Of a stretch of 64,000 bases of DNA, positions 8,940 to 17,363 are shown in pieces (positions within the stretch are counted from its first letter, which is position 1; every line of letters starts with the position of its first letter). The translations under genes and the position numbers were made by a program. This stretch comes from Pseudomonadota bacterium (GTDB taxonomy: Bacteria; Pseudomonadota; Gammaproteobacteria; Competibacterales; Competibacteraceae), in the NCBI GenBank assembly GCA_022709365.1, contig JAKLIY010000003.1, positions 62,001 through 126,000 of the forward strand, read 5' to 3'. The notes beneath the pieces were generated by a model that did no database searches, was not told where the DNA came from, and saw nothing but the letters and a program-made list of their open reading frames with translations.

Positions 8940-11900
8940 CTAAACCAGGCTGAAAATGCCGGTGTCCAGCCAATAACCCTCGTGATTTCTCAGCGTTTGC
9001 AGGCGCAGCGTCAGTTCTTCCCGCCGCACTGGAGCACCATCGGCGGCAATCACTTCCTCAATCTTGAACTCCCCCTCATCAATCTCCGCTGCGCCGTTCG
9101 CCGCGTCGTTGCGGGGTCCGGAGGTGAAACTGACCGTAACTTGGTAGGGCAACCGCCCACGGGCGTTGGCAATCGCCTGCTGATCAGCGAAACCGAGCCG
9201 GTAAAAGGGCGTCGCCGGCCAGCGTTCCGCCGCCAGTTGACGAAAGCCGATGAACAGCGGCGCTTCAAAGCTGAAGGTGTGCGTCAATTCCCGCTCTTCG
9301 TCACTATCCAGGTCCAACTCCCGAAAGAACACTTTGCTGTCCAGCATTTGACCGGACAATTCCATTTCCCCGACAAAGCGCGCTGTGGATTGGGGATGCA
9401 ATTCACTGCTGCGGAACGAGAACGCTTCGAGTTGGCCCTCGGCCAGCGCGCACAGCATGGCGCCGATGACCACTGTGGTTTTGGGATCGGCGATCAGCCC
9501 GTGGGCGTCGCGGTAGGGATACCAGTTGCTCACCCGATAGCGATGCAGAGCGATAATACGCTCTGGGGACAACGGCATTTTCGCCCGCGCTACCCCGCTG
9601 AAAGCGGGCAATCGTGAGGGGCGACCGGTGAGCAACAACAAATCGCAATCATAAAGGTGAACGACCTCGCACAAATCGGCGACAATTGGCCCGATGCAAC
9701 TGCGCACGGTGCGATCCAGGGCGCGGGCATCAAAGGCCAGCGGCGCGGTCGCCAACTCAAAATACAATGCGCCAGCCTGCCGGGCGGCTTGCTCCACATA
9801 CGCCGCCAGATGCGTTGGCCATCTCGCCGGATCGGGCAAATAGTCCCGCAACGAACGGCTGTAGCCGGGATTGCCTTTCTGGAAATCCACCGCCTCGTAA
9901 TCCCGCAACAACCGCAGTGCAATGGGCATAGCCACTTGGGTAGCGAACTGGCGGCGCAAACTGCGCTCCAGTTCCGACTGCCCGCCGAAATCGCCACCAA
10001 ATAACTGGTTAAGCAATGCCTTGGAATCGGCGACGCCCGCTGCCTGCAACGCTTGACGGATCGCTTCCAGCACATGGCGTTCGATGACGGTCCGCAGAAT
10101 GTCGTCCCCGGCGATGGTAAAGCCTTCGCGGAACAACTGATGGGGCCGAATCACAGCGGTAGCGCCCTCACCGAGGGTTTCGTAGGTGGTGATCATTAAC
10201 GCGGTGGTGCCGCCGCCGATGTCCAGTGTGGCGATGCGCAGACTCTCGCGGCCCGGATGCTCGGCGCGTTGCCGACCGTACAGGCGAAAGAGGAATCGGA
10301 CGTCGCCCTGGAATTTCTGAGTAATCTCATTGAACAGAAACACCAGTTGGCTGGCGCTGGCTTCATCCCAGTCGGCCCGCAGATCCGGCGCTTCCCGATA
10401 ATCATTGCTGCGGACCGTGCGACTCCCCTTCCGGCGGGTCGCTTGCCAGTCCCGCCAGCCGAGAGACTCCCAGAGCGTGTCTCGCGCCCATTCCGCCCAG
10501 CGGCGAAACAGCTTGCGTTCGGTCAGCGGCATGGCGGTCGGGACGGTCAGAATCACCCGCCGCAACCGGCGCGGAATGTCGGAATGGGGGCGCTCGCTGC
10601 GTTGGGCGGGGGAATTGATCGTTACCAGTGCGTGCATGATCAGCTCGCTCAGGACAAACATCATCAGCGAACTGCGCGAATAGCGGGCGCGCAAGGCCGG
10701 TTCAAGCGATTGGGTTCTAAATGCGGCTTCCCGGCGCAACCGCCCACTTTTTAAATGGGTCAGCGGTGTGCCAACTTCGTTGAGATCGAGAACGTAATTG
10801 CCAGAAGTCACCGGCTGCTCGCCGGCTTGGGGATCATCAGCGGGACGGTTATAGCGCCATTCCTGATGCCGGGGTTGCAAATCCCACAAATAGCGTTTGG
10901 GGCTGGACATGCCGGTATGACCGCTGGCGGCGGCGGAGTGGGCGGCCAGCCGGGCGGCTTCTTCGCCGACCCGCACCACGGTCGGCCAAACAAAAGCTTC
11001 GGTGCGTCGGCCACTGCGCCGTGACAACGCTAGGCATTCCGGCATACCGAATAGCGCCTTGCTGAATTCCAGGCGCGATTCAAACGGCTCGCGGTAAATC
11101 TGCTCTGGTCGCGACAGATCGCGCAATTCCAGCACATAGCTATTATTTAAATCGGTAGTGGCCGCGTCGGGAATCGTTTCAATCAATACGCCACAGGTGC
11201 GGGAATTCCCGACATCGATGATTAAATCCACCTCAATCGGCGCATATTTGCCGGGGTCGATCAGGCGCAGTGTCGGGACAATCCGGGATTTGGCTAGAAC
11301 GCGGAGCAATGCCAAGTAACGCGCCAAATGTTCGCAGGCATATTCAAAATCTTCATCCTGCAAGGGCCGACCGCGTTTTTGCGCCGACTTGTAGCGATAA
11401 AACAGTTGATAAAGCCATTCATCGAACCAATCCTGACCGAGCAGCCAGGCGTTGTCTCGTTCATCGTCGGCCAGCATGAATTCTTCGCCGGCCTGAATGT
11501 CTTCGGGTGTCAGGGCGAAATAGAGTTCGCCGGGCGGGCGGGGTTCACTGACGGTGTCCAGCGCAATCGTCAGGCGGTGGGAGTGTCCATCGCGATCCGG
11601 TTCGGGTAGTGCGGTTAACCGGCCCCGCGCCCAGTTAGCGGGTCCAGGGTGGAAAGCGGGTTGACCGTTCGGTTTAACGCCACTCCGCCGTAACAGGGGC
11701 AGAGGAATCCACTGGTCGAGATAAACTTCGACTGCCTTTTCCGCCTTGATGGAATACAGCGGATCAGCGTTTTGACCGTTTTGCCGGCTGATATAATCCT
11801 GAGTGGCCTCATTCAATTCGAGGCAATGCAGATCGTAGATATCCTCCGCGCTGGGCCTGGCGACTTCATTGAAGGCGCAGGAAAATTTGGCGAAAACTGT

Positions 11901-11987
11901 CAAGTTTAATCCCAGATCAATAAACTGGATACAGCCGCCCGGAATAATACTGATAACGGATTTATATTTCGGGACGGTTCGCAGCAT
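8940..11987 (-). CDS. srfB: SrfB-like actin/Hsp70-fold ATPase
   Basis: The 1015-residue product matches the SrfB family in length and position. Sequence motifs point to the actin/Hsp70/sugar-kinase ATPase fold: a phosphate-1-type loop VDLIIDVGNSRTCGVLIE near residues 253-270, a phosphate-2-type loop LDIGGGTTALMITT near 587-602, and an adenosine-type motif LLLTGRPSRLPAF near 785-797. The first ~250 residues precede the fold and probably form a separate domain. The start ATG is preceded by GGAATCC and lies 23 bases after the srfA-like stop. There is no signal peptide or membrane segment, so it is expected to be cytoplasmic or peripheral. Its biochemical role is not established in any organism I know of; ATPase activity is inferred. 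Confidence 0.8.
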   Translation of the reverse strand: MLRTVPKYKSVISIIPGGCIQFIDLGLNLTVFAKFSCAFNEVARPSAEDIYDLHCLELNEATQDYISRQNGQNADPLYSIKAEKAVEVYLDQWIPLPLLRRSGVKPNGQPAFHPGPANWARGRLTALPEPDRDGHSHRLTIALDTVSEPRPPGELYFALTPEDIQAGEEFMLADDERDNAWLLGQDWFDEWLYQLFYRYKSAQKRGRPLQDEDFEYACEHLARYLALLRVLAKSRIVPTLRLIDPGKYAPIEVDLIIDVGNSRTCGVLIETIPDAATTDLNNSYVLELRDLSRPEQIYREPFESRLEFSKALFGMPECLALSRRSGRRTEAFVWPTVVRVGEEAARLAAHSAAASGHTGMSSPKRYLWDLQPRHQEWRYNRPADDPQAGEQPVTSGNYVLDLNEVGTPLTHLKSGRLRREAAFRTQSLEPALRARYSRSSLMMFVLSELIMHALVTINSPAQRSERPHSDIPRRLRRVILTVPTAMPLTERKLFRRWAEWARDTLWESLGWRDWQATRRKGSRTVRSNDYREAPDLRADWDEASASQLVFLFNEITQKFQGDVRFLFRLYGRQRAEHPGRESLRIATLDIGGGTTALMITTYETLGEGATAVIRPHQLFREGFTIAGDDILRTVIERHVLEAIRQALQAAGVADSKALLNQLFGGDFGGQSELERSLRRQFATQVAMPIALRLLRDYEAVDFQKGNPGYSRSLRDYLPDPARWPTHLAAYVEQAARQAGALYFELATAPLAFDARALDRTVRSCIGPIVADLCEVVHLYDCDLLLLTGRPSRLPAFSGVARAKMPLSPERIIALHRYRVSNWYPYRDAHGLIADPKTTVVIGAMLCALAEGQLEAFSFRSSELHPQSTARFVGEMELSGQMLDSKVFFRELDLDSDEERELTHTFSFEAPLFIGFRQLAAERWPATPFYRLGFADQQAIANARGRLPYQVTVSFTSGPRNDAANGAAEIDEGEFKIEEVIAADGAPVRREELTLRLQTLRNHEGYWLDTGIFSLV

Positions 11988-12010
11988 GGCAGGATTCCAT
12001 CGCGTGAGAA

Positions 12011-12742
12011 TTATTTACGAAGCAGCGTTACGCTAAAATGGGTTTTATCGTTGTAATTAAAGCCCTGGCAGACCGCTTGACCCTCTTTGTGGGATTGGCA
12101 GATCACTTGCCAGCCGCTAAAGCGACTTTCGTTATTGCAGCCGAGTGACGAGTCCAGCGTTTTGATGACCAGTTTTTTTCGTCCTTGCATGACCGCACTT
12201 ATTTTGCCGTTACAGATGAAGTGGTTGGATTTGACGGTGACTTCACCCGCACCGCTGTCATTGAAACAGTATTCATGTTGAAGGGGCTTTTTATCCCGCG
12301 TATCGAAAAGATCCGTCACCGAACGCCAACAACCGGTCAGAAATTCCAAGTTTTCCGGCTGGTCGGGAATCACCAGCGGTGTATCTGGCGGGGATGTGGA
12401 AGGCGCTTCCACAAGGGGGGCTTCTGCCGGTTCGAGTTTTGAGTCCGGTGGGCGAGCGATGACCGGGCATTGCATCTGTCGTCCCAACCATTGCTCTTGG
12501 AGAAGAGCCAACTCCCGGCGCAAATCGGCCTCACGATCCAGCGCCGCTTGCCAGTCGATTTCTGTGCCAGCCGTCGTGGCCCGCGTGTAGAGCAATACCC
12601 GGAAACCGGTCGCCAGCAGCACGGCTAACAGCAGGGCCAGTAATACGGATAACCCCATCAGCCAGTGCAGGTAGCGTGGCGTTCCTGAATACCGGTCCTG
12701 ATCAGGTCGGGAAAATGTGGCGTAGCGACGGTGATTGCTCAT
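12011..12742 (-). CDS. srfA: SrfA-like single-pass membrane protein
   Basis: The 243-residue product has one membrane helix near residues 28-53 (LMGLSVLLALLLAVLLATGF), a coiled stretch with DREADLRRELALLQEQWLG, a proline-rich linker, and a C-terminal domain beginning NLEFLTGCWRSVTDL with several cysteines. A domain of the form 'LxFLxGCWxS...YCF..G.G' occurs at the C terminus of SrfA-family proteins; together with the srfB and srfC genes this supports the assignment, but at 243 residues it is much shorter than Salmonella SrfA. The domain should lie in the periplasm. This is the first gene of the long operon; no convincing promoter was seen in the ~100 bases upstream. Confidence 0.55.
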   Translation of the reverse strand: MSNHRRYATFSRPDQDRYSGTPRYLHWLMGLSVLLALLLAVLLATGFRVLLYTRATTAGTEIDWQAALDREADLRRELALLQEQWLGRQMQCPVIARPPDSKLEPAEAPLVEAPSTSPPDTPLVIPDQPENLEFLTGCWRSVTDLFDTRDKKPLQHEYCFNDSGAGEVTVKSNHFICNGKISAVMQGRKKLVIKTLDSSLGCNNESRFSGWQVICQSHKEGQAVCQGFNYNDKTHFSVTLLRK

Positions 12743-12848
12743 ATTGCGGGGAAGAGGTCGGTGTCAATTCGCTAATGATTTGAGTGTAGTCGAGTAGACC
12801 CAGGAAAATAGCGCAAGCGTACAAACAATGGCGAGGAGCGCTCATCAA

Positions 12849-13841
12849 TCACGCCCGCTCAAACGGAAACGCCAGTACCTCCGCCAGCGAGTTTTTCCCC
12901 GCCGCCAGCATGACCAACCGATCAAAGCCCAGCGCCACTCCAGCGCAATCCGGCAACCCGGCTTCCAGCGCTGCCAGCAAGTACTCATCCACCGGCGTTA
13001 CTGGCAAACCTTGCGCCTGCCGCGCGGCATTCTCCGCCTCGAAACGGCGACGCTGTTCCACAGCATCGCCCAATTCGTGAAAACCGTTCGCTAATTCGAC
13101 ACCGTACAAATACAGTTCAAAGCGCTCACCGACTGGCGGATCGCCCGGACGTAAGCGAGCCAGCGCCGCCTGCGAGGCCGGATAGTCGTAGAGAAAGCAC
13201 AGCCGTCCCTGACCGAGATGCGGTTCAATGCGCTGAGTCAGCAATAAATCCAACCACGGATCAATATCATCCGCTGGCATTCCCGAGGGGATCGGTACAC
13301 CCTGACGTTCCGCAGCCGCCGCCAGTTCTGCCACGGTCGCCCGATGCGGGTTCAGATCGAGATGCCGTTCAAACGCCTGCCGATAACTCAACCATTCCGG
13401 CTCCGCCAGCGACAGACGGTCACGCAGCAACAGGGTCGCCAGTTTCGCCACTTCGGTCATCAATCGGTGATGATCGAAGCCGACCCGGTACCATTCCAGC
13501 AGAGTAAATTCAGGGTTATGACGACGACCTGCTTCACCATCGCGGAAGACACGGGCGATTTGATAAATACAACCGCTGCCCGCCGCCAGCAGCCGTTTCA
13601 TGGGAAATTCCGGCGAGGTGTGCAGGTAAAGCGTTTGTCCGTAACGCGGCCCTGGCCCTGAATACACCGTGGCAAAACTGGCTAAATGCGGATCGGTGAT
13701 CGCCGCCGCCGACAGCAGCGGCGTTTCTACTTCCAGCACGTCCCGCGTCGCAAAAAAGGCCCGGATGCGCGCCAGCAATTCAGCCCGCAACCGCAACGTG
13801 GCGAGATCAGCGCCGGGCCGCCAGTCAATAGAACATTCCAC
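12849..13841 (-). CDS. epmA: Elongation factor P beta-lysine ligase
   Basis: EpmA (GenX/PoxA) is a class II lysyl-tRNA-synthetase paralogue that attaches (R)-beta-lysine to Lys34 of EF-P. The 330-residue product has the class II motifs: ETPLLS (motif 1 area), SPEFPMKRLLAAG and RVFRDGEAGRRHNPEFTLLEWYRVGF (motif 2 in two parts), and GVALGFDRLVML (motif 3), and it lacks the tRNA anticodon-binding domain, as EpmA does. The C terminus LAEVLAFPFERA matches the family. I place the start at GTG 13841 (or TTG 13847); the longer frame runs into the preceding GGDEF gene. The gene is third in the efp operon, 11 bases after the GGDEF gene. Confidence 0.93.
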   Translation of the reverse strand: MECSIDWRPGADLATLRLRAELLARIRAFFATRDVLEVETPLLSAAAITDPHLASFATVYSGPGPRYGQTLYLHTSPEFPMKRLLAAGSGCIYQIARVFRDGEAGRRHNPEFTLLEWYRVGFDHHRLMTEVAKLATLLLRDRLSLAEPEWLSYRQAFERHLDLNPHRATVAELAAAAERQGVPIPSGMPADDIDPWLDLLLTQRIEPHLGQGRLCFLYDYPASQAALARLRPGDPPVGERFELYLYGVELANGFHELGDAVEQRRRFEAENAARQAQGLPVTPVDEYLLAALEAGLPDCAGVALGFDRLVMLAAGKNSLAEVLAFPFERA

Positions 13842-13852
13842 GGACAAAACCG

Positions 13853-15661
13853 TTACGCCGCCAGCAGTGAGTCCACAACTTCCGGTGCGACGCAAACCCG
13901 GTTACGTCCACGGTGTTTGGCTGCATACAGCGCGGTGTCTGCCCGCTGAATGAGATCCAGCAGGGTTTCCTGCGGCTGACGAATGGCCGCGCCAATGCTC
14001 ACGGTGATCAGACGGTCGGCCATCGGCGCCTCGAAGCGGAGGGCGGCGACTTTTTCCCGCAACCGTTCCGCGAACTGGGGAACATTGACCACCGCCTCGC
14101 CCACTACGAAAATGGCGAATTCTTCACCGCCCAGCCGTACTGCAATGTCGCTGCTACGGGCAGTAGCCAAGATTTCCGCCGCCACCCGCCGCAATACGAT
14201 ATCGCCCTGATTGTGACCATAGGTATCATTCACGTTCTTGAAATGGTCGATGTCCAGCATCAAGACCGCTACCCGATGGCCAGGGCTGCGATCCTGAATA
14301 TCGCACAGCCGCTGTACCACTTCCTGCATGTAGATGCGGGTAAACAGCCCGGTCAGCGGATCGCGGATGGACCGTTCATAAATTTGTTGCCGTTCCAGAT
14401 CCATCTGGCGATAGATCACTTCCCGCTCCACCGCCACCTGCAAGGGAACGCTCATCTGTTCGATGATCTGGTGCAGGGCATCATTGGCCGTCGTAGGTTC
14501 GGCCAGATGAATGATCGCCACGGCTTCAGCCGTTCCCTTGGCCGGCGAGAACAACGGCAGCATCAAGATCAGCGAATCGCTGTCGCCAGCCAGTAGAAAC
14601 TCGGCGGCGTTGACCGCGTTCAGTTCGCTCCATTGTTTGTGATCCAGATCGAGAATACGGGCCACGGCTGCTGGCGGCTCCGCTTCTTCAATGCCGCGAT
14701 AGCGACTTTCCGGGGAGAGATGCAATACGCGCTGTTCGTCCAGCCGGGCGTGGAATTCCAGCGAGGTTGCCGGCAGCACCCGTTGCGTAATCTCCAGCAG
14801 GCTGTTAGCGATATCGCGAAAATCCCGGTAAATCAGCATGGTGTTCGTGATATCGCGCAGGGTTTGATTGAGCTGGGACAGCTTCTGGATATCGGTATCA
14901 CCGCGTGCGATCAAATACAGCCCACAGTCCAGGGTTTTCAGATGGTCGATCATGAACCCGACCAGTCGTTCGGGAATGATCGAGCCGTGCTGCGGGGCGA
15001 TGATCCGCACCGGATGGCGTTCGATGGCCCGCAGCGCATAACCGAGAATATCGCGGCTGGGCATATAATGTTCATGAAAAGGCCGCATCGCCTCGAAATA
15101 GCTTTCGTCCTTGGCGACCAGCGAGAACTCCGGAGTCAACCCACCAAACAGGTCGCTGGAAAATAGTACCTGCGACACGGGGTCGAAAGTGCAGATCGCG
15201 CCAGGAAAGTGGGCATAGGGGGTAAATACGAAGTCCAGGCAGCGATCGTCCAGCGCCAGTTTCCAGTCATTTTCCTCCACCAGCCAAAATGGCAGGCGCA
15301 GTCCGTAATGCTTGACCAGCATCCGGGTTCGCCAATGCGTCACCAGCACCGCGTCGTCCCGGCTGATGAGTTGATCGATCAGCGGCAGCGCGCTGGTGAT
15401 ATCGGGATCCTGATGGTGGCAGACGAAATAGCGGATCTGCGTAAACGGAATGACCTCCTCGATCTTGCGCAGGGTATAGCGAAAGGTCAGTACCGAACCT
15501 GGATCCAGCAGCACTGATTGATCACCCTGTTCGATGAGATAAACATGGCATTGAAAAATGTCATTTTCCTGGCAATGCCCAACCCACCAGACCCGATCAG
15601 CGATCTGGATCGCATGATCGATATCTGCGTGCTCGAGATCGTTGATCGTATAGGGGGGCAT
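13853..15661 (-). CDS. Metallo-beta-lactamase (ODP) and GGDEF protein, diguanylate cyclase
   Basis: The N-terminal ~250 residues have the metallo-beta-lactamase fold of the oxygen-sensing/flavodiiron type: CHVYLIEQGDQSVLLDPG, a ligand string HHQDPD where flavodiiron proteins have HxExD, TPYAHFPGAICTF, and APQHGSIIP. A helical linker follows, then a GGDEF domain (about 430-595) with active-site RLGGEEFAIF and, five residues ahead, RSSD, the RxxD inhibitory site. It should make cyclic di-GMP from GTP, perhaps controlled by oxygen or nitric oxide at a di-iron centre (known for ODP cyclases, inferred here). It lies 12 bases after efp and 11 before epmA, so it is embedded in the EF-P operon. Confidence 0.88.
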   Translation of the reverse strand: MPPYTINDLEHADIDHAIQIADRVWWVGHCQENDIFQCHVYLIEQGDQSVLLDPGSVLTFRYTLRKIEEVIPFTQIRYFVCHHQDPDITSALPLIDQLISRDDAVLVTHWRTRMLVKHYGLRLPFWLVEENDWKLALDDRCLDFVFTPYAHFPGAICTFDPVSQVLFSSDLFGGLTPEFSLVAKDESYFEAMRPFHEHYMPSRDILGYALRAIERHPVRIIAPQHGSIIPERLVGFMIDHLKTLDCGLYLIARGDTDIQKLSQLNQTLRDITNTMLIYRDFRDIANSLLEITQRVLPATSLEFHARLDEQRVLHLSPESRYRGIEEAEPPAAVARILDLDHKQWSELNAVNAAEFLLAGDSDSLILMLPLFSPAKGTAEAVAIIHLAEPTTANDALHQIIEQMSVPLQVAVEREVIYRQMDLERQQIYERSIRDPLTGLFTRIYMQEVVQRLCDIQDRSPGHRVAVLMLDIDHFKNVNDTYGHNQGDIVLRRVAAEILATARSSDIAVRLGGEEFAIFVVGEAVVNVPQFAERLREKVAALRFEAPMADRLITVSIGAAIRQPQETLLDLIQRADTALYAAKHRGRNRVCVAPEVVDSLLAA

Positions 15662-15673
15662 GATGGCGTTCTC

Positions 15674-16243
15674 CTACTCTTTGACCCGGGAAACGTATTC
15701 ACCGGTGCGGGTATCCACCTTAATGACTTCACCGCTCTGGACGAAGAGCGGCACCCGCACCACCGCGCCGGTTTCCAGCGTTGCGGGTTTACCGCCGCCG
15801 CCCGACGTGTCGCCGCGCAACCCAGGGTCGGTTTCCACAATCGTCATAATGACGAAATTGGGTGGGGCCACGCTCAGGGGGATGCCATTCCACAAGGTCA
15901 CCTGACAAATCGCTTCTTCTTTCAACCATTTGGCAGAATCGCCCATCGCCGCAGCGTCAGCAGTCAACTGCTCATAGCTTTGCTGATCCATGAAATGCCA
16001 GTACTCGCCATCGTTGTAAAGATATTGCAGCTCCACATCCACCACATCCGCGCCTTCCGCGGTATCGCCCGACTTGAAAGTGCGTTCGATAGTGCGCCCG
16101 GTTTTCAGGTTGCGCACCTTGACCCGGTTAAACGCCTGGCCCTTGCCAGGCTTGACAAACTCGTTCTCAACAATAGCGTAGGGATCACCATCCAGCATGA
16201 TCTTCAGCCCGCTCTTAAATTCATTGGTACTATATGTCGCCAT
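15674..16243 (-). CDS. efp: Elongation factor P
   Basis: EF-P binds ribosomes stalled at consecutive prolines and promotes peptide bond formation. The 189-residue protein has the standard three-domain length, starting [19 protein letters not shown]. The modification loop reads KPGKGQA, with Lys34 in the position that EpmA beta-lysylates. The C-terminal signature [19 protein letters not shown] and the ending [12 protein letters not shown] are typical. AAGGCAGG lies upstream of the ATG. The gene is divergent from epmB across a short spacer, and epmA is downstream, so substrate and both modification enzymes are encoded together. Confidence 0.97.
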   Translation of the reverse strand: MATYSTNEFKSGLKIMLDGDPYAIVENEFVKPGKGQAFNRVKVRNLKTGRTIERTFKSGDTAEGADVVDVELQYLYNDGEYWHFMDQQSYEQLTADAAAMGDSAKWLKEEAICQVTLWNGIPLSVAPPNFVIMTIVETDPGLRGDTSGGGGKPATLETGAVVRVPLFVQSGEVIKVDTRTGEYVSRVKE

Positions 16244-16298
16244 GCGAAACCTGCCTTGATGTGGAATAATTCGAAATGGTGGAGTGATAAAGCTGAAT

Positions 16299-17315
16299 AT
16301 GATAACTGCAAAGAGGATTTCCCGTCAGGCTCCGCGCTGGCAAGAGCAATTGGCCGACGCAATCCGTGATCCGGCCGAATTGTTGCGGGAATTGAATCTC
16401 GATCTGGCGTTATTACCGACGGCACAGGCCGCAGCGGCGCAGTTCCCGTTGCGGGTGCCACGCGGTTTCATCGCGCGGATGCGCCCCGGCGATCCGGACG
16501 ATCCCCTGTTGCGGCAGGTGCTGCCGCTAGCAGCGGAACTGGAACCTGCGTCGGGATTTGTCGCTGATCCGCTGCACGAGCAGACCACGCAAGCCGCACC
16601 CGGTGTTTTGCACAAATACCCGGGCCGCGCTCTGCTGATCGTCACCGGGGCTTGTGCTGTGCATTGCCGCTACTGCTTCCGCCGGGAATTTCCTTATGCC
16701 GAAAATCACGCGGGCATGGACGAGTGGCGGCCCGCGCTCGCTTACCTGGCGGGCGACGCCAGCCTCCGGGAAGTCATTCTGAGCGGCGGCGATCCACTGG
16801 CCTTGTCCAACCGGCGACTGGGTGAGTTATTGACGGCGCTGGAGCGCATTCCGCATCTGGAGCGCTTGCGCATTCACAGCCGTATTCCCGTGGTTCTGCC
16901 TGAACGGATCGATGACGGATTGCTGGAAGTGCTGGCCCGGACCCGGTTGCGGCGGGTCGTGGTGATCCACGCCAATCATCCGCGCGAGATCGATGACACC
17001 GTGAGGGCGGCGCTGGAGCGATTGACCGGCATCGGCGCAACCCTGCTCAATCAGGCCGTGCTGCTGCGCGGGGTCAACGACACTTCCGAAATCCTGGCGG
17101 AATTGAGCGAGACGCTATTCGCCGCTGGAGTGTTGCCCTACTATCTGCACCTGCTGGACCCGGTATGCGGTACAGCGCATTTTGAAGTGAAGGAAAGCGC
17201 CGCATTAGCTATTATGAAGGTATTGCGTCAGCGACTGCCGGGCTACCTGGCGCCCCGGCTGGTGCGAGAACAACCGGGGCAACTGGCCAAAACCCTGGTA
17301 GAACGATGCTCATGA
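16299..17315 (+). CDS. epmB: EF-P lysine 2,3-aminomutase-like protein
   Basis: EpmB is a radical SAM, PLP-dependent enzyme that converts L-alpha-lysine to (R)-beta-lysine for attachment to EF-P. The product has the cluster motif [11 protein letters not shown], preceded by [16 protein letters not shown] sequence, then [14 protein letters not shown] and a C-terminal [17 protein letters not shown], all characteristic of the family. The ATG at 16299 ([14 protein letters not shown]) aligns best with the known N terminus; a GTG at 16284 would add five residues. The gene diverges from efp, so the two may share a promoter region, although only about 55 bases separate their starts. Confidence 0.94.
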   Translation: MITAKRISRQAPRWQEQLADAIRDPAELLRELNLDLALLPTAQAAAAQFPLRVPRGFIARMRPGDPDDPLLRQVLPLAAELEPASGFVADPLHEQTTQAAPGVLHKYPGRALLIVTGACAVHCRYCFRREFPYAENHAGMDEWRPALAYLAGDASLREVILSGGDPLALSNRRLGELLTALERIPHLERLRIHSRIPVVLPERIDDGLLEVLARTRLRRVVVIHANHPREIDDTVRAALERLTGIGATLLNQAVLLRGVNDTSEILAELSETLFAAGVLPYYLHLLDPVCGTAHFEVKESAALAIMKVLRQRLPGYLAPRLVREQPGQLAKTLVERCS

Positions 17316-17363
17316 CGCTTTGCTTCCTGTTCAAGTCCTGGCCCCTAGCAGAGGTTGGAACGC

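Noticed and set aside
13842..13895. Longer epmA start at 13895
   Set aside because: It would overlap the end of the GGDEF gene by about 40 bases and adds residues not seen in EpmA.
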